From NCBI GenBank assembly GCA_013339765.2, contig CM023456.1, positions 84,925,636 to 84,989,635 of the forward strand: a stretch of 64,000 bases of DNA. Reading direction: 5' to 3'. The translations under genes and the position numbers were made by a program. Source of the stretch: Haemaphysalis longicornis (taxonomy: Eukaryota > Arthropoda > Arachnida > Ixodida > Ixodidae). This document shows positions 13,301 to 28,300 of this stretch, piece after piece (position 1 is the stretch's first letter; each line of letters starts with the position of its first letter). The notes under the pieces are model-generated. The model had not been told where the DNA came from. It ran no database searches and was given only the letters and a program-made list of their open reading frames with translations.

Positions 13301-16300
13301 AACTTGTGTTGGTGTAACAAAGTGACCGGTCCTAAAGTTCATATAAGGCTGACTGATTTATAATAAAGAGAAAGCTCTCTTAATATATGTTGTTTACATT
13401 GATTGTGAGTTTTAACGTGCCGACGCTACACAGGCAATGAGGTGTGCCGTAGTAGAGGGCTCCTGGTCAATTTGTACCGCCTGGGTATCTTTAACGTGCG
13501 CTGAAATCTCGAACACGCAGGCGTCTTCGCTTTATACGCTGTTTACAATCCGCCCTCCCATGCAATACAACCAAAAAGTGAGAATGAGCGGTACAGTAAG
13601 CATTCTTCAGAACAAACATAGCCAATACAACAAAAGGTATGGTTTGTTTTGATGCAAGAATATTACCATCAACCGGGAAGTTAGAATTCAGTTCCCTTCG
13701 GACACTGACCATTTCTTGTCGTCTTTAGCTGCCTCCAACCTCCCCTTCACTATTCTTGTATTATAGTACATACGCATGATACTGCGGTATATTGTTTTGG
13801 TAACTATTGTGATGTTCCTAATATGCGGATTAGAACGTTCACTGAACAGAGTGGCGGGGCTCTCATTCACTAGAGTTTATTAATCACACGCTAAACGCCC
13901 ACAAATATTCCTAATGTATTCATGTGGGTATAAATAAATCGCCGTTAACAAAAAAAAGGAATCATGTGGTTGAAAAACCAAGCAAAAATATGCAATTTCA
14001 ATCAATTCTGCGATATTTTACCTTTGTGGCATTTGTACATGAGTATCCGACTGATGGCTAGTTTCTTTCTTTGGGTTCAGGTGATTGAACTTAATCCAAC
14101 CTTAGCGCGCCATTCAAATTCAATACCATTCATACCAAAAAGTTTGGCAAATTCTCTTCTATGCATTTCTATTACTTGTTTCAATTATAATTGTCTGCAA
14201 TAAAGCGCCTTTTATTTTTTGTGAGGATTCTAAACACCACTGAGCTAAACTTGTTTCGAACGCAAGGTAGGAGGAAGGGGAAGGCTCCAACGTTGACAAA
14301 ATATTTATCACTGAATACGGAATGTCGCATGCTCTTGTTTTAAAATTAATTACGCGGCCTTTTGACGGTGTTATACTTAAACCAGACTCTGTTATTGTAA
14401 CGCAGGAGAATTAGCATTCCATGCGGACGAAATAGCAATGCATGACCTATCCTTGTAAACATCACCAATTTAGACTAAAATTCCAGTGCTTGAGCGTTTA
14501 GTTCTTTTTGCGCGCACTAAAAAGAGTCAGCCTGAGTGTTTCGACAGGGATACGCAGAATACACCCATGGGAGCGTAATCAGGGAAAGTGTTTCACTTCA
14601 TCCTCGAAGGGTTCCGCAATAACTGCAAATATTCCACATGCGGTTCTCCTACCCCAACGTGCTTTAGTAATCTACTAGCAAAACTAACAGTACCATGAAT
14701 GCAGATCCCTGTGCCACAATTTTGAAACTAAATCCTTTAAACCGCGGATGAACGGTTTTTGCAAATAAAAATGCTTTGAACATTCATAATAACGATAATA
14801 TATTAGTAACAAGGTACCCTTAATATCCTCGCATTCGCTTCCACTCACCAAAGGAAGCCTGTCATCGAATTCACAAATTCAGTTTTTAAATAAAAACTTG
14901 TCATTGTGACGTTCAATGCAACATTTTTGAAAGAAAACGCTTGTAGGTTTTGCCCACCGAGCCTACACTTGTGCAGCGAGACCCGTCGTGGAGGAGAAGT
15001 AGATTAATGTAAACCACCTGTAGTTGTTGCTTGTTTTTACACCACCGCCTACTACTTCATTGCAGCCAAATATTTCTATGAGTGAATCTTTCAGCGAACA
15101 CTTGCACGTTCAGAGCCCTTCAGGCACGTTTACTGGGATCTCTTCACAGCAAAGAACACTTTTCGATGCTTTTACAACTGCCCGCCTTTTAGTTAAGTTA
15201 CAGAAGATTGGAGTACTTCACATTAATCAACTTGTGCTTGTTGCATGTATTTTATATTTTGTAATTCCTATTTTTTGCAGCAGACAGACTGATTCTCTAC
15301 ACGCACTAAAGCTTATTAGTAATGAGTCATTTCCGCATGTCTCCAGATTTGGCTGGATTTGCCCTGGTGGCTCTGCTGGTTTAAGTGTCGGGAGGATGAG
15401 CTGCAGGATCGCGGTACCGGTCCGCGCCCCAGTGGCCATTTTTCTAATGGAGGCGAGAAACGAACACGCCCCTGCATCGAAATTTCAGCACACGTGAAAG
15501 ATCGCCAGGTGCTCTGCATTAATCCGTAGCCCTCAACTACGGTTTGCCTGATCGCCCTGATGTAGCTTCAGCGTGGTAAACTTCTAAATTCGGAAATTTT
15601 TGTTTACTTGGTATTCAATTGGAAAAGCGCGTTTTCTAGGTGGCGCATCCACATTTATAAAGATAATAGTTTTTTATTGCGCACCTTCGCAAAACATGTT
15701 CTCGAACAGCATCCAAAAGTGGGTACTCCAGGCATTGGTAAACCTGATAGGTGTCCCGCCTTGAAATTTGTTGCCTATAATGTCCACGCAAACAAACACG
15801 ACGCTGAGAAAGGCCATGGACAGCAGCAGAAGAGCCCACACTATGCAGCAAAACGAAAATGAGCAAAAGGCATTAGCACACATCGTGAGTACATTACATC
15901 TGTAAAACATCTCATGAAACACGCCACAAACAGAGGCCCGTATAGCAATAAAAATGTGGCCAGAAAAGCTTAGGTTGGGATATAACTGTCACGTCGAAGA
16001 TTTAAATACGCAGGCTTGCAGGTGTCTTAGTACAGCTGTCTCTCAAGGCCCTTCCCTCTTTAGTGCTATTCGCTGCTTCAATTTCATGGCGAAGTATCGC
16101 ATAAATGCGCAAAACAGCCAAGATATGCTAGTTTGTGGCGCAACGCTGTTGCTTCCGATGTCAGATTATTTTGACACAGCGTCCAATCGTTGTTTTTCAT
16201 TCGGCAGCACTGCTTACTGCTAGCAATATATGCACTCTGCGTCAAAGGAACCATAGCTGTAAGAACCTTTCCAACGATGGTGTCGAAATCGTTCTTTTGT

Positions 16301-19300
16301 GATTCTGGAGACACCGGCAGGTTAAGGCTCGCAAGATGCTTTTATGAAAAGTTGACTCCCTTTTATGTTTTGTTTTGATCAATGGGAAACACGATGCAGC
16401 CATGCTGACGTTGTGGAAGAGAGGCACATGCGCAATTGTGCTGTTGAGAGGGGTGAGTGCCTGTTTGCAGGGCAATCGTTCGCAGCTTTCCCGGAGATAT
16501 TAAATTTATTTATTTTTATTTATTTTTTTTAATGTTTATTTATTTTTATTTATTTGTTTATTTAGTTAGTTATTTACTTATTTACTTACTTGTTTATTTA
16601 CTTGTTTATTTATTTATCCTTCACTTTGTCTGTTTCTTTGTTTCAAATATGCCCCAAAACAAGCAGGACAGGCACAAAGATTTTGCGCGGTGAATCCACT
16701 TGAGCGGGATAAAGTCACATGGCAACGCAACTGCACAAAATACGGCTGTTGTATCGAACCTAGGAATAAATCTTTGATCTGTAGGACCGGAAGCGAACTT
16801 GCCAGGGGGTTTTTGGGGCGGAGGCGTTGTGCTGCTGAGCACAAGGTACGGGTTCGATTCACGGCCGCGGTGGCCGTTTTTCTGATGGGGCGAAAAGCAA
16901 AAACCCCGGTGTGCTCGAGATTTCGGCGCACGTTGAAATCCTGGGGGGGTCAAAATTATTTCGGAGCTCTCCACTACGGTGCACCTCAAAAACTGTGCAC
17001 TTTCGGCGCTTAAACCAATAATCAATAAATCAATCAATCAAATCAATCAATCAAAACAAAGTGAAAATTAAGGGAACATGTTGAGGCTGCAAGGATAGAA
17101 AATCTGGTGATAACTGCGTTATCGTGCATTCAATAACAATCATGCACAAGGAAATTACATTCTTGGAGGTCAGGGAATAGGCGATTAGGCCATACTTTCA
17201 GCAACGTCATAATGGTTTGGCAGGTTAGGCAATCTTCGCCTCTCTTTTAGTATGAGTTAGTTGTGTCGTTCTGTGTAAGTGTGCTATATATTTCCGCAAC
17301 TTCCAATAAAGTGATCCCTAGACAGCCAACCCATGTGGTTTGTCATTCTGTCTGTCCCACGACCGGCTTGTCCTTCGACAAAACGTGCGTTGTTCCTACC
17401 TTTCTGCGATAGTAGCATTTGCTTCATCAGGGAGAAAGAAAAGTAATATAAGCTCCAGCCTGGTAGTGCTTTATTGACAATAGGAGCGCAGCAGTCGAAA
17501 GCAATAAAAAATTACGCGCCGACGAGTAGGCAAAGACGCGCATGTGCGCCGCGTCAGTCTTGACACTTCACAGCAGGCGCCGTGCCTAGAGAGAGAGAGA
17601 GAGAGAGAGAGCAACGGCGTCTTTCGCCATTCGCTCGCGTGGACTGGAAAATTATGTCCCCGTCTGTACGTGTCGAAGGGCAGAGTCGGCGACAGGACGT
17701 CTGAACGAAGACGTACTGTGTAGTGTATCATTGTGGGAGCAGTACGTGCGACTATATTTGTGGAATCCGTAAAATGCGCTATCCCACCGTCTCGATTACT
17801 ACCATGCTCGAATCGAGCTACGGTAGCTGGTACGAGATTTGAATTGGTAGGCTGTCTTCGTTTAGTACCTCCTGCATTCTGTCCGCTCCTAATGCAAGTT
17901 TTTCATCCGCAAGGGTTAATTTTTATTTGCACCGTAGTAAGTTTTGAGAATGCCGCCAATTACACAGCTTGAACTATCTGCATTCCGTGATCTTTCCCAC
18001 TATACTGTAGTTTTCTAAAAACGCAATATTTTCTAAGCTGACCTAAAACATCGCAGGCGGAGGTTAGTAAAACAAAAAAAATACACCTCTATTTCCTTGC
18101 TACCTGCTTATGACAAAAGATAAAAAAGGATTTTTTAAGTCACTCCGGATCGAAAATAAAAGCGCAACGTTTCCCTGAGCCTTACCTTCAAATACTGCCT
18201 GTGGCAGTCAAGTAACCAACAATACACCCTTTATTATTTATTAGCTGAATTACGACAAAAATCAGAACGTTTTTTCGTCACTATGGATAGGAAAAGATTG
18301 GCTCTTATCCACTGTGTTCTCGTTTTTGACAGGAACGTTTACTTGCAATTTGCACTTTGCCGCGTCCCGATCCAATAACGAACGACTAACCAAGAAAAGC
18401 TTTTAAAATATTGTTACCCGGGGGTGTTGCGAGTGAAGATGACGAAGACGAGGGACATTTTTTCGGCTTTTGGGAGGAAGACGAAGGTCCGATCATTTTC
18501 CCGGTCTGTGTTGCTATCTACAGTAAATACTGAGAATAGGGTGAATACGTTGTGTTCCCTCTTTTATCCGCGTAACATTTTTTGGTGGAGTGTGCGGACT
18601 CGTTCCCCCCCGGGCCCCCCAGCTCTGCATCGTCTCTCCTTGATCCCAAGGGTCCAGTTGGGGTTCCAAGCTCTACCAACCATTACGGAGCTACGCAGCG
18701 GGCGCACGTATTCTGTGAAAACCATGCAGCAAGGCACTCAAACATCCCCACCAATGGCTCTTCCTCCCATCGTCATCTCCCAGCCGCGTGACCCCGGTAA
18801 GTTCTCCGGCACCGGTAACATCGACGTTGACGACTGGCTGAAGATGTATGAACGCGTCAGCCTACACAACAGGTGGGACCAGACGATCATGTTAGCCAAT
18901 GTGAATTGTTACTTAAAAGAGCCCGCACTTGTCTTGTACGAGACAAACGAGGAGACCATCACAAATGGGACAAGTTCAAAGAGGAGCTCGGGAAATTTGT
19001 TGGGCCCAGTCTACGGGTCGCCAGATTGCTGAAAAAAACGAACTTGCTTCCCGGGGCCAGTCTGCGACGGAACCCTACGTTTCGTACATACTAGACGTGC
19101 TGGCTTTATCCAGAAGGTTGATCGCAACATGCCCGAGTCAGAAAAAGTGGGCCTTGCCGACTTTTTTTGGGCATTGCCGACGATGCTTTAAATTTGCTTG
19201 TCTTAAAGAACTGCACAACTGTGGATGAAATGTTGCTGAATGCCGACGCTTCGAGGAGGCAAAAAGCCGCCGGATCGGTCAGTACTTCGCCCGGCTACCG

Positions 19301-22300
19301 AATACCGCCGCTACATCGACGTGCGAGGAACAGCCCCTACGACATCCCGAAGTGCCCCCCTCCGGCATTAACACGACTTATCCGCCGGGAGGTCGAAGCC
19401 ATGTCCCCTGCACTTTGCCACCGTATCTGCTGGACCTGACGCCGCTACTTGTCACTAAATCAGACGGTCGTCCGTCAAGAAATCGACAACTTGGGCGCCC
19501 GGTCTATTTGCGCTTTTCATCATACCGGCAACTGCAATCCTTGCCGCGCCCAACCTGCCAGGCGTCAGTATACTCTCCTCGTGCCCGCAACCCCCCAGAA
19601 TGGCGCACACCTGACGACCGACCAATCTTTTTTCCCGCTGCCGCGGCGTCGGGCATGTCTCCCGCTACTGCCGCAACCGCGGTCCTCGCCTCTAAGTTCG
19701 GGTTTTTCCAAATTATGGGTTTTTTGGAATTCCCTCGCATCGATTTCCGTTCAACCAGCCGCAAGACACCTTCCCTACCGATCCGTCCACGTCCCGACTT
19801 AGCCGCTCCCCTTTCCCTACCGCCGCCAGTCGCCTTCGCCGCAAGCTCTCCGCTCGCCCATAGAGTTAATAGCGCTCGCCTTCTGCCGCCTATTGGCGGG
19901 CAGCGCGACCACGGGCGGCGCTGCGGAGCGGCCTCCGTGACGTCAGCTTAGGGATTCTCGCATTTGTCGTCTTCACTGGGGCTCTCTCTCTCTTTCTGCT
20001 ATTTCTTTGCGCGCGGTTGAGTTTTGTGCTTGTCCGCCGCAGATCTCGCTATGCGAACTTTTTCGTAACAAAAGATTAAAATAGCGTAAACTAGCTCAAG
20101 TCGTGATTTTAAGTACAGTTTTTTATACCGCTCCAAAAAAAAAAAAACATTGCCGGTGTCGCCCATGCATTGCTGCGAAGCTGGTCCTGTGCGGAGGCGA
20201 AGAGTCAGAGCTAGGCGTCAGCCTCTGTATTCAGCAGTCTTTCGAGCAAAGGTAACAGCAGGAGGCTGACAACCGACAACAGCGAAAATGGAAGACGAAA
20301 ACAAATTCCAGGCCTTCGGGGCTGTCGGCTTTAGCAGAAGGCATTACGATTCCAGCTAATCGTATGTAAGCTAAAACAGATTTGGCAACTTGCCTAACGC
20401 TCGAAACTATTTATCAAGTCACTTTACGTTGTCACGGCAAAAAAGTGCGCCGACATGCACTATAGGCACAAAAAATGTGGGTTTGTTTTCCCAAAATAAC
20501 CTGTTGTGTGTATAGGCGCCTGCTGGTTTTATACCAGGCATTATGCGGGCTTATTGCGAAAAACGAGTAACCTGTATGGCAAACATACAGTAAGACTACG
20601 TTTGTTCAGATTTGGAGGGATATTTCGATACATTTCCACAGCTATATCATCCCAATATTCAGATAGGCGTTATAGTAAAACTGCACTCAAGAGGAGGAGT
20701 ACCACGAGAAGGAGAAAACTTTGACAGTAAAATAAATTTGGTTAGTGGACAGGCTCCTCAGTCCAAGACGAGACAGTAAGATTCATTTTTTAATTCACCG
20801 AACGTCATCCCGAGTAGGCAGGATTTGTTCTTTGCGACTGAAGGGCTTGGAAAACAATAAAGAGCTGTCGGGACATATTCATTGGTTTCGAATTGTGGTA
20901 TACTAAAAATTTGCATGTATACTATTTGTTGCGTTCGTTAGCAAGTATATCAAGTTTTCAACACAGTAATCTGTCATAACTGTTGGGTTGAGATTGAGTT
21001 CGTTACGATAACGATGGTTCGATAGAAATTAGGTGCACAAAGCCGCCTTCGAGTACTGTGGACCACGTTATCTGAGCCGTAGCACACGTCTCATGCATTG
21101 CATATCCACACGAACGTTGTGAGCCTCGCAAACATCCCTAAACCTCCTAGGACGTTTGGGATGGTGCAGAAAAATAATGCTTTGGGGCAAAAAAAAAACA
21201 CATTCATCTAACACAAGCCAACAACCGAAAGAAATAGAAAACACCCATTTTTTTTTCCTGGTGTGCGAGCCTCTGCTGCATGCGTAGAAATAGACTGGTG
21301 AGTCTTCATAAGCATCTGAGAAATAGTTAAGGGAAGCCTACGCATTTTGAATACTTATAGAGGAGCTCTGAGCCCTGAAACTCGCAAATACGCTAGATAG
21401 GACGAGCTACACACGATCGTCTGAGCGATGCTCTCTGAAAGTCGTTCTCTCTGTCCTCGTGTGTTGTAAACTTGTGCGGGATAAAGCTTGAAATTATTCA
21501 GAGCTGTCAGAATCTGATTGAAAATACGCTTTTTAAAACACCGAAGCATCAAAGCGGGCGATTTCTAGCAAAGGCACTGCTGCCAGTCAAAACCCGGGAC
21601 GACCGCGGCGCGGTGTAGCAGCGGCGCAAATGTAGCAGACGACAGCGGAGCGGGTCCCTAAGCCGACGTCAGATCCAGGGGGTGCCACTCAAACATCTCA
21701 CCGCCAATAACAGCCGCCCATTGTCGGAAAACTAAATGGTGCAGCGCCGAGAGGTAGCGCTGCATCGACGACCACGCCCTCAAATCCTCTGTTGACTGAA
21801 TCTACCCGGCCAATTACGAGGTACCCAAATGTACCAATTACGAGCTGCCGTCTCTAAGTGTCTGTGATGAATGGCCCCTATGCAACACTGGGCTTATTGT
21901 TTTATTCATAGGAATACCATGAGTCTGGACTGCAATTACCCTGACATCTGTTTCTTCACTGACAGACTTTCGGGTTGTTCGCACTAAAAACCAGAGCTAC
22001 AATCTCAGTCTTTCGAGAACCTGCCCTGCAAAGCAGTATAACATGTCTGTCCGAAGAACTGTTTTCTGACAGGCCAAGCAAATGTATTTAACGCTGGTCG
22101 ACCATTACCCACCGCTTGATGAAGGCAGTAAAACTCAATTCTTTGGAGAAACTCCCGGTGAATTTATAGGATGAATGTGCTCTTTGATATAATTTCTAGA
22201 AAAGAAAGCTACGAGGGTTTCATCCTATTTGGCCACGAGGTTTCACCAACAACAAAAATAAACAAAAAAAAGTATCGATATAAAAAAAATTCACCTCCTG

Positions 22301-25300
22301 CTGCATTTAAACTAGGTTGGATTTTTGGTCATGTTGTAAACTTTTTAGGATACCAGATGTCACTTGCCTTGAGAAACCAGGAAAAATGACGCAAAATTCA
22401 ATTTTGCAGCCAACTTCCCAAGATGACCCAAGACATCAGTAAAATATGCTTTGGGTGCTTTAAAATACAGTCGCGCCTTCTTTAGTCACTTGTATTGAAA
22501 AATTTCACCGCATTTCCCCGAGGGGAAGAATGTGAAAGTGCGAATGCAGAGTTCAATTTGCGCGGTTCGGTAATGTTCGCGAAAGAGAGATCATACACAC
22601 ACCACCACAACTACAAAAAAAAAAGATGCATTTATTCACAGACACCTATTTGTGTTGTCGTTGTACTTGATTGCTAGAGCGGATCTCAGCTTTGAAATTT
22701 CGTGTCAGTACTCCTTTAAGCGGGTGCATTAGCCCTTCTCACGCCCGATTCCTGGCCAATCCCCCACGTGGGTATGTGCCATGCACAGACACCTATTTGT
22801 GTTGTCGTTGTACTTGATTGCTAGAGCGGATCTCAGCTTTGAAATTTCGTGTCAGTACTCCTTTAAGCGGGTGCATTAGCCCTTCTCACGCCCGATTCCT
22901 GGCCAATCGCCCAAGTGGGTATGTGCTAAAGAAATTAGGAACTCTTCTTGGCCAATCGCCCTAAGTGGGTATGTGGTGCGGACGGACGGACGGCGGTGGA
23001 CGCGTGATTCAGATTACTTGGCCAATCGCCCTAAGGGGGTTGTGCTCAAGAAATTAGGAATTCTTCTTGGCCAATCGCCCTAAGTGGGTATGTGGTGCGG
23101 ACGGACGGACGGCGGTGGACGCGTGATTTAGGGTCGCTTAAGAAGTGCATTCGCACTTAAAAATAATTGGCTCGCAGTGTTGCATTGTCCGCTCTCAACA
23201 TCATTCGTTGGCGTCATTTGTTGTGTCCCTTTGTCACCAATGTTCATGTTTAAGAAACAGCGTTATTGAAGCCTTATTATAAGCATGACCTGCTTATGCG
23301 TTTATCGAGTTTACATATAGGAACTCTTCCCCCACCTTTTTCCATCATGTTCCGATATTTTGCAACACTTCAAATCCAGAAGAAGCAGTTATCAGGTGTA
23401 CGCTGGGCATGCGTTTTTGGAGGCGAAAGCTTCGTTTGGTTCTATGTTGTTCAGGCTGTCTTAAAAACGTTTTTTGGTTACTACTGGTAGCAAGTATTGG
23501 TTTTACTTTTAGCGCATCTCTTTTTTCACGATAATCGGTTGTGTAGTTTCGGGATTTCGGCAACACGATTTCCAAGCTAAACCTAAAATTACTCTCGGTT
23601 CTTTACCGTGTTTGCTTTGTCGATTATTTGCTTATTTTCTGTTGAAGGCTTGAGGTCTCCTGACGATTGAGTAACAGCCACGGAAATACCCAATGAGTCC
23701 TCTGGGCCCCCATCGCGCCGAGAGGATCACTACGCGGGAACGACAGGAAGCGGGAGGAGTATTACGAAGTTCAAGTAGCCCAACAGCCTGCGTATCCTTG
23801 CGGTGGGGTGCGCACACCTTCAGAGTAAAGTTCCCCATCGGCTCAATATAGTGGTGGCGGGACAGGAGAGTGCGCGCATTGCCTCGATGACATGGCTCCA
23901 AACAGGTGGAGGTTGGCGCCCCGCAACTCGTAGATACCTCGTTTGCCACCAGTATGATGCCCCGAAGAGGGGGTTGGTCGCAGACGTTTTTATGGCTATG
24001 CAAATCTTCATCAAACCACAATCGCTTACTTCAACGTCGAAGGTAAGAAGGTAGCCGGCCATGTTGGTTTCCTGAGTTCGGTTCCTTCCTGCCATGATGG
24101 TAACAGGCATGAAGAAGACAGGTGAAGTGGGGTATCCAACGTCATCTCGCTCGTAGCTTCTCGCAATGCAACGGCATTGTCACGTCCGTGCGCTGAAACA
24201 GAGCCAAGCAATTCGTTATTCTTGTTCCTTCTTCAAGCTTTTGTGAGACCAAAGAGGCATTGATTACTAGATCCTGTAAGATCATTGCAATCTCTGCCAC
24301 ATCTAAATTGAAAGATGGCTTAAAGCTTTGGTCTCTCCTTTCTGTCTTCTACGAGAGTGCTTGTGATTGTACCCTTGAGTTTATTTAAAATGCGGCCCTA
24401 AAAGGAGCCGGCCAAGAAAACGTCCTACTCACAGGCAGCGAGTGTACTTTGCCAGCCTCGTCTTCTCTTGCTGATTCATTGGGGGTTTAACACGCCGAAG
24501 CTACACATGGGCAATGAGGTAAGCCGTAGTGGAGGGCTCCGGATTAATTTTCGCTTCCTGGTGATCTTCAACGTGCGCCTGTTTATATACACATGGGCGT
24601 TCTCGCTTTTCGCCTTTTAAGCAGCCACCGGGCCCGAATCGAACCCGCGTCCTTGGACTCAACGGCACAACGCCTTAGTCCACCATGTCTTGCAACGAGG
24701 AACGTTGCAATTAGCCGAGATCCCTACTCGGCTTGTGAGTGAGGGGAAAGATAGAAATAATCACTCAAAGACATTCGCCCCAATGGTTGTTACATTCATA
24801 CCCGAATATAACCAACTCGGATAGAGCGAGGTACGCTCCATAGCGAACACTCAAAGTTCTTCTGCAATTAGTTCTGCAACCTTCTCTTAGCGCCGATTCA
24901 ATCAAATCGAGGCAAGAATAAAACCAAGAAAGTTAGACGATAATTATGAGATAGAGAATAAGTGCAGGTCCGGAAATAAAAAACTCATGCTTTCACAATC
25001 ATTACATCAGAAGGGGCTTAGGTTTCGTAGTACTTTTACGTTTCGCGTAGATATTCAATCCGCGTGGGCAACAACTGTAGTTGTTCAAACGTTTTATATA
25101 AACTTCAAATAAAATGGAGTACAGCATGTCCACTCACGTTGTTATACAGGTCGCCTAAGATTCCAGTGCTAAAGGTTCCATTCGGGCCACGATTTCCGAA
25201 TGTCATCTGCGACGGCAGTCGGTATCTGTAACTTCATAGGTGAAACATGTACACGATGTAGTTATTCCAATATGAGGTGACAATTGGTCTAGTTATATGG

Positions 25301-28300
25301 TAACTGTCAAATTCCCTTTAATACCGCAGAATACATTTTGTCATTTACCGGAGAACAACGATGACAAATTCTTTGCAGCATTTAAAATTGACGATTACAC
25401 CTCACCGTGATTGTTCCCCAATTGTTTCATGATTGTTCCAATTTATCTACCCTACTGATTGACCCACCTTATTTGTAATAAACGAGTAAACAAGGGCAAC
25501 TAAATGTGACATAAAATATACTTTGAGCACTTGGAAATATCCGCGGACATTGGAGGTTTATTTAAAAAAGGAGCGCGTTTATTAAACTCCGTTTGTAGGA
25601 CAATTAGAAATCTTTGCTATGACTTTTACACAACTTTGTACGTTGCACTGAAGTGTCAGAAGTGGTGTAAAAGCTGCTGGTGTTGTTTCAAAATTTTCGG
25701 TCAAGTTTAAAGCATTTTTTCAGTAACTCACCCGCGGAAATATTTCTGCACGTTAGCAAATGCCATTACGGCTACATGGATGCAAGAAGAACGCATGACC
25801 ATTCCAAAGGTTGTTGTTACAAAAAGGAATATTGTTTATGCGATTGCATGCAATATCTATAACTATCTACTTCTCCAAGCATCAGTTTTGTAGAATGCGA
25901 TGTTTCTTTTATGTGGGTCATTGTATCTAAGCTCACATAGTTTAACAGGCGGACGGTTACCTCACCTTTGACGTGCAAAGTAAAATTACTTTATTGAAGT
26001 GTGTCTTCAAGAGGCAAATTCGCATAGAAAACTCCATGCGGTGAAGACATCCCGCTGCATCCTTGAAAACTATCTTTGCGTCGGGATTAAGTCACTGCGC
26101 AAAATAACTCCGTGTCGGCAAAGCGCAAGGTCAAAGCGCAAGGTGCATTTTGGTTGTTCTGTTCCATCCCTCGTATAAGGAGATTTAGTACTCTAAATTC
26201 GGAAGCAAATGTACGTCTTCCAAAGAGATTATAGAAAAACGTTTTTGTTATGTTCTGTTTGTTGATTGGCACCATGATAGGTCGTTACACTTAAGGTAAA
26301 CCCAAGTTATATCGCAACAGAAGTGTTATAAGCAATCTGCGAGATCTGCAACGATTGCATTGCAGCTATACCCAGTGGCCAAGTCCGTGGATTAGTGAGG
26401 CACATTACCACGCAATAAATAACGAAGCAATGTGCTCTACCTCCCGACACCACTTTCATCAAGATCGGCCCAACAGGTGAGTCGAACTGTCCACTAGGGA
26501 ACCTAACCCTAACGCCACAGCAAAGAACAGCATCGGCGTCGCCTGGCACCGCAGCTGTATGCGGCTGCCGGCAGCATTCCATCGTATGTGCGTCAGCATT
26601 GACTCCTCTGCGCGAGGGTGCCGATAGGACCGCAGATCAACGTGTTGGCAACACCATGATGAAAGTTACCGTCGAAGGAGGTGACATCATCCCAGAAGAC
26701 CTCGCCCACCCTGTTGTGGATCATTACACGCCGCCGCAAGCAAGCCGTTGGTGGACAATCGCTCGAGGCAAATTTCTCCATCGCCCCTTCTCACAATTTC
26801 TCTTGCACCCGACGCCGCCTCCGGGTAGCGCGCACAATTCTTCCGCTTCTCCCTTTACCGGAGGACGACACCGAAATCACTAATCGACCGAGTGGCGGTC
26901 TAGCCCTCACACGAGTTTCCCTGGGCAACTGACCATGCCAGCTGTCGTTGTATGCCTCTTGTGAAATTATGGTGTACGCGGGATTTCACCTCTTGGTACC
27001 TCAGATTTCATCAAAAATGGTTGGTTATGGGATATGGTAGTTTTAGTCGTGAAATGTCTTTTTTCGTATGGCGGCGCTGCCAGATATGGTGTAAGACCAT
27101 GACGCAAGTCAACTGTAATCAGCTATCATGTGATTAGCGCGGTCATGTGGTGTGCCAGCGGGAACGGAGTTTCCTGTACCCTAGGTTGTTGAAGGGGCAG
27201 GCATTAAACTAAAATATTGTATCGCGGGCATATACATCTGGTTGGCTTCTTTTTTTTTTGGTTCAGCCGAATGCTCTATACCTCCTGTGTACCTTTTCTG
27301 CTCATGCTTTCGCATTCTTTTATTTTGGCCAACGCACTTGCTAAGTTAAAAAATTAAGCCTGTCTGAATTTTTACTGGCTTTGTAATGATAGATTTTCTC
27401 GCTTCTTTAGTCGCCGGAATTTCAGAATTTTTGAGAGGGCTGTGCAATCCGAGCGCAGCCTCCTAAGCAAAATGGCCGGATTTGTAAAGCTTTCAGTGCA
27501 AAGTGTTTAATACTAAAGAAGAAACAGACTGAATAACTTTGCTCTGCGAGGAAGGCCAAAAGGCCCTGGCGTAGGAATGGGGCAACATAAGGGAAAGATA
27601 TTTCGTGTAATGTTTTGTCTCTACACTTAGCAGTGCTCACTTGAGCACACCTGGGCGGCATACACCGCTAGGTGTACTACAGACACATACTTGATGCACT
27701 TGGCGAGGTCTAAGATGACGAGTCATCCGGGAGCCACAAAGGGCCGTCTCTGGCGATCATTGAGAGAGGGGCGACGATCCGCTATCATACTACTCGGTAG
27801 ATAGCTGTTTTGAGCCCGCATTCTGTGATTTTTTCTGACAGTTGCAGATTGTCCCTGACACGATAGGTGCATTCTGCATAAGTCGTTGGGGCTGTTGTCG
27901 TTCTGAGAAGATTATCGCGGCCAGTTGAGCAGTTTGAACATTCCCAGATCAGATGAAATAGGTTGGGAGTGGAAAGTTGAAGGATGTTGCGATGACATGG
28001 TGGAGTGGGCCATTTCTATGTGACTGCTCCCGTGAATGATTACCCAAGAAAAATGAGGCCACATTTCACTTTTCAGCTACCGCTGAAGACAGAAAACATG
28101 AAGCGGGAAACTTAAAACGTAACGCGAAAAATCGTAGTTTTTCCATTTTCCACCGTGCACTCTCGCTTGTGTGGGTCTATTCCGACCTGTAAATCATGGA
28201 ACACAGTATTCCGAGACTGGAGTGCAGAGTAAAAGTTTTACCTTACCCGGAGGAAATTGTTGAATAAATCGAGAGCCAGCGGTCAGCTGATATTGCGTGG

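Noticed and set aside
15024..15497. 157-codon plus-strand frame
   Set aside because: Overlaps a SINE copy and antisense intron DNA; composition explains it.
15636..15922. Two minus-strand frames longer than IR exon d
   Set aside because: Only 15840-15685 is bounded by splice sites and matches IR M1; the extensions are intron.
17340..17440. Minus-strand CTGATGAAGC...GAAAGG resembling a ribozyme core
   Set aside because: No complementary stems around the core; also reads as a short open segment with no other support.
22637..23135. Regular repeats that might suggest a CRISPR array
   Set aside because: Units are 119-147 bp without short constant repeats and unique spacers, in a eukaryotic intron, and related to LINE tails.
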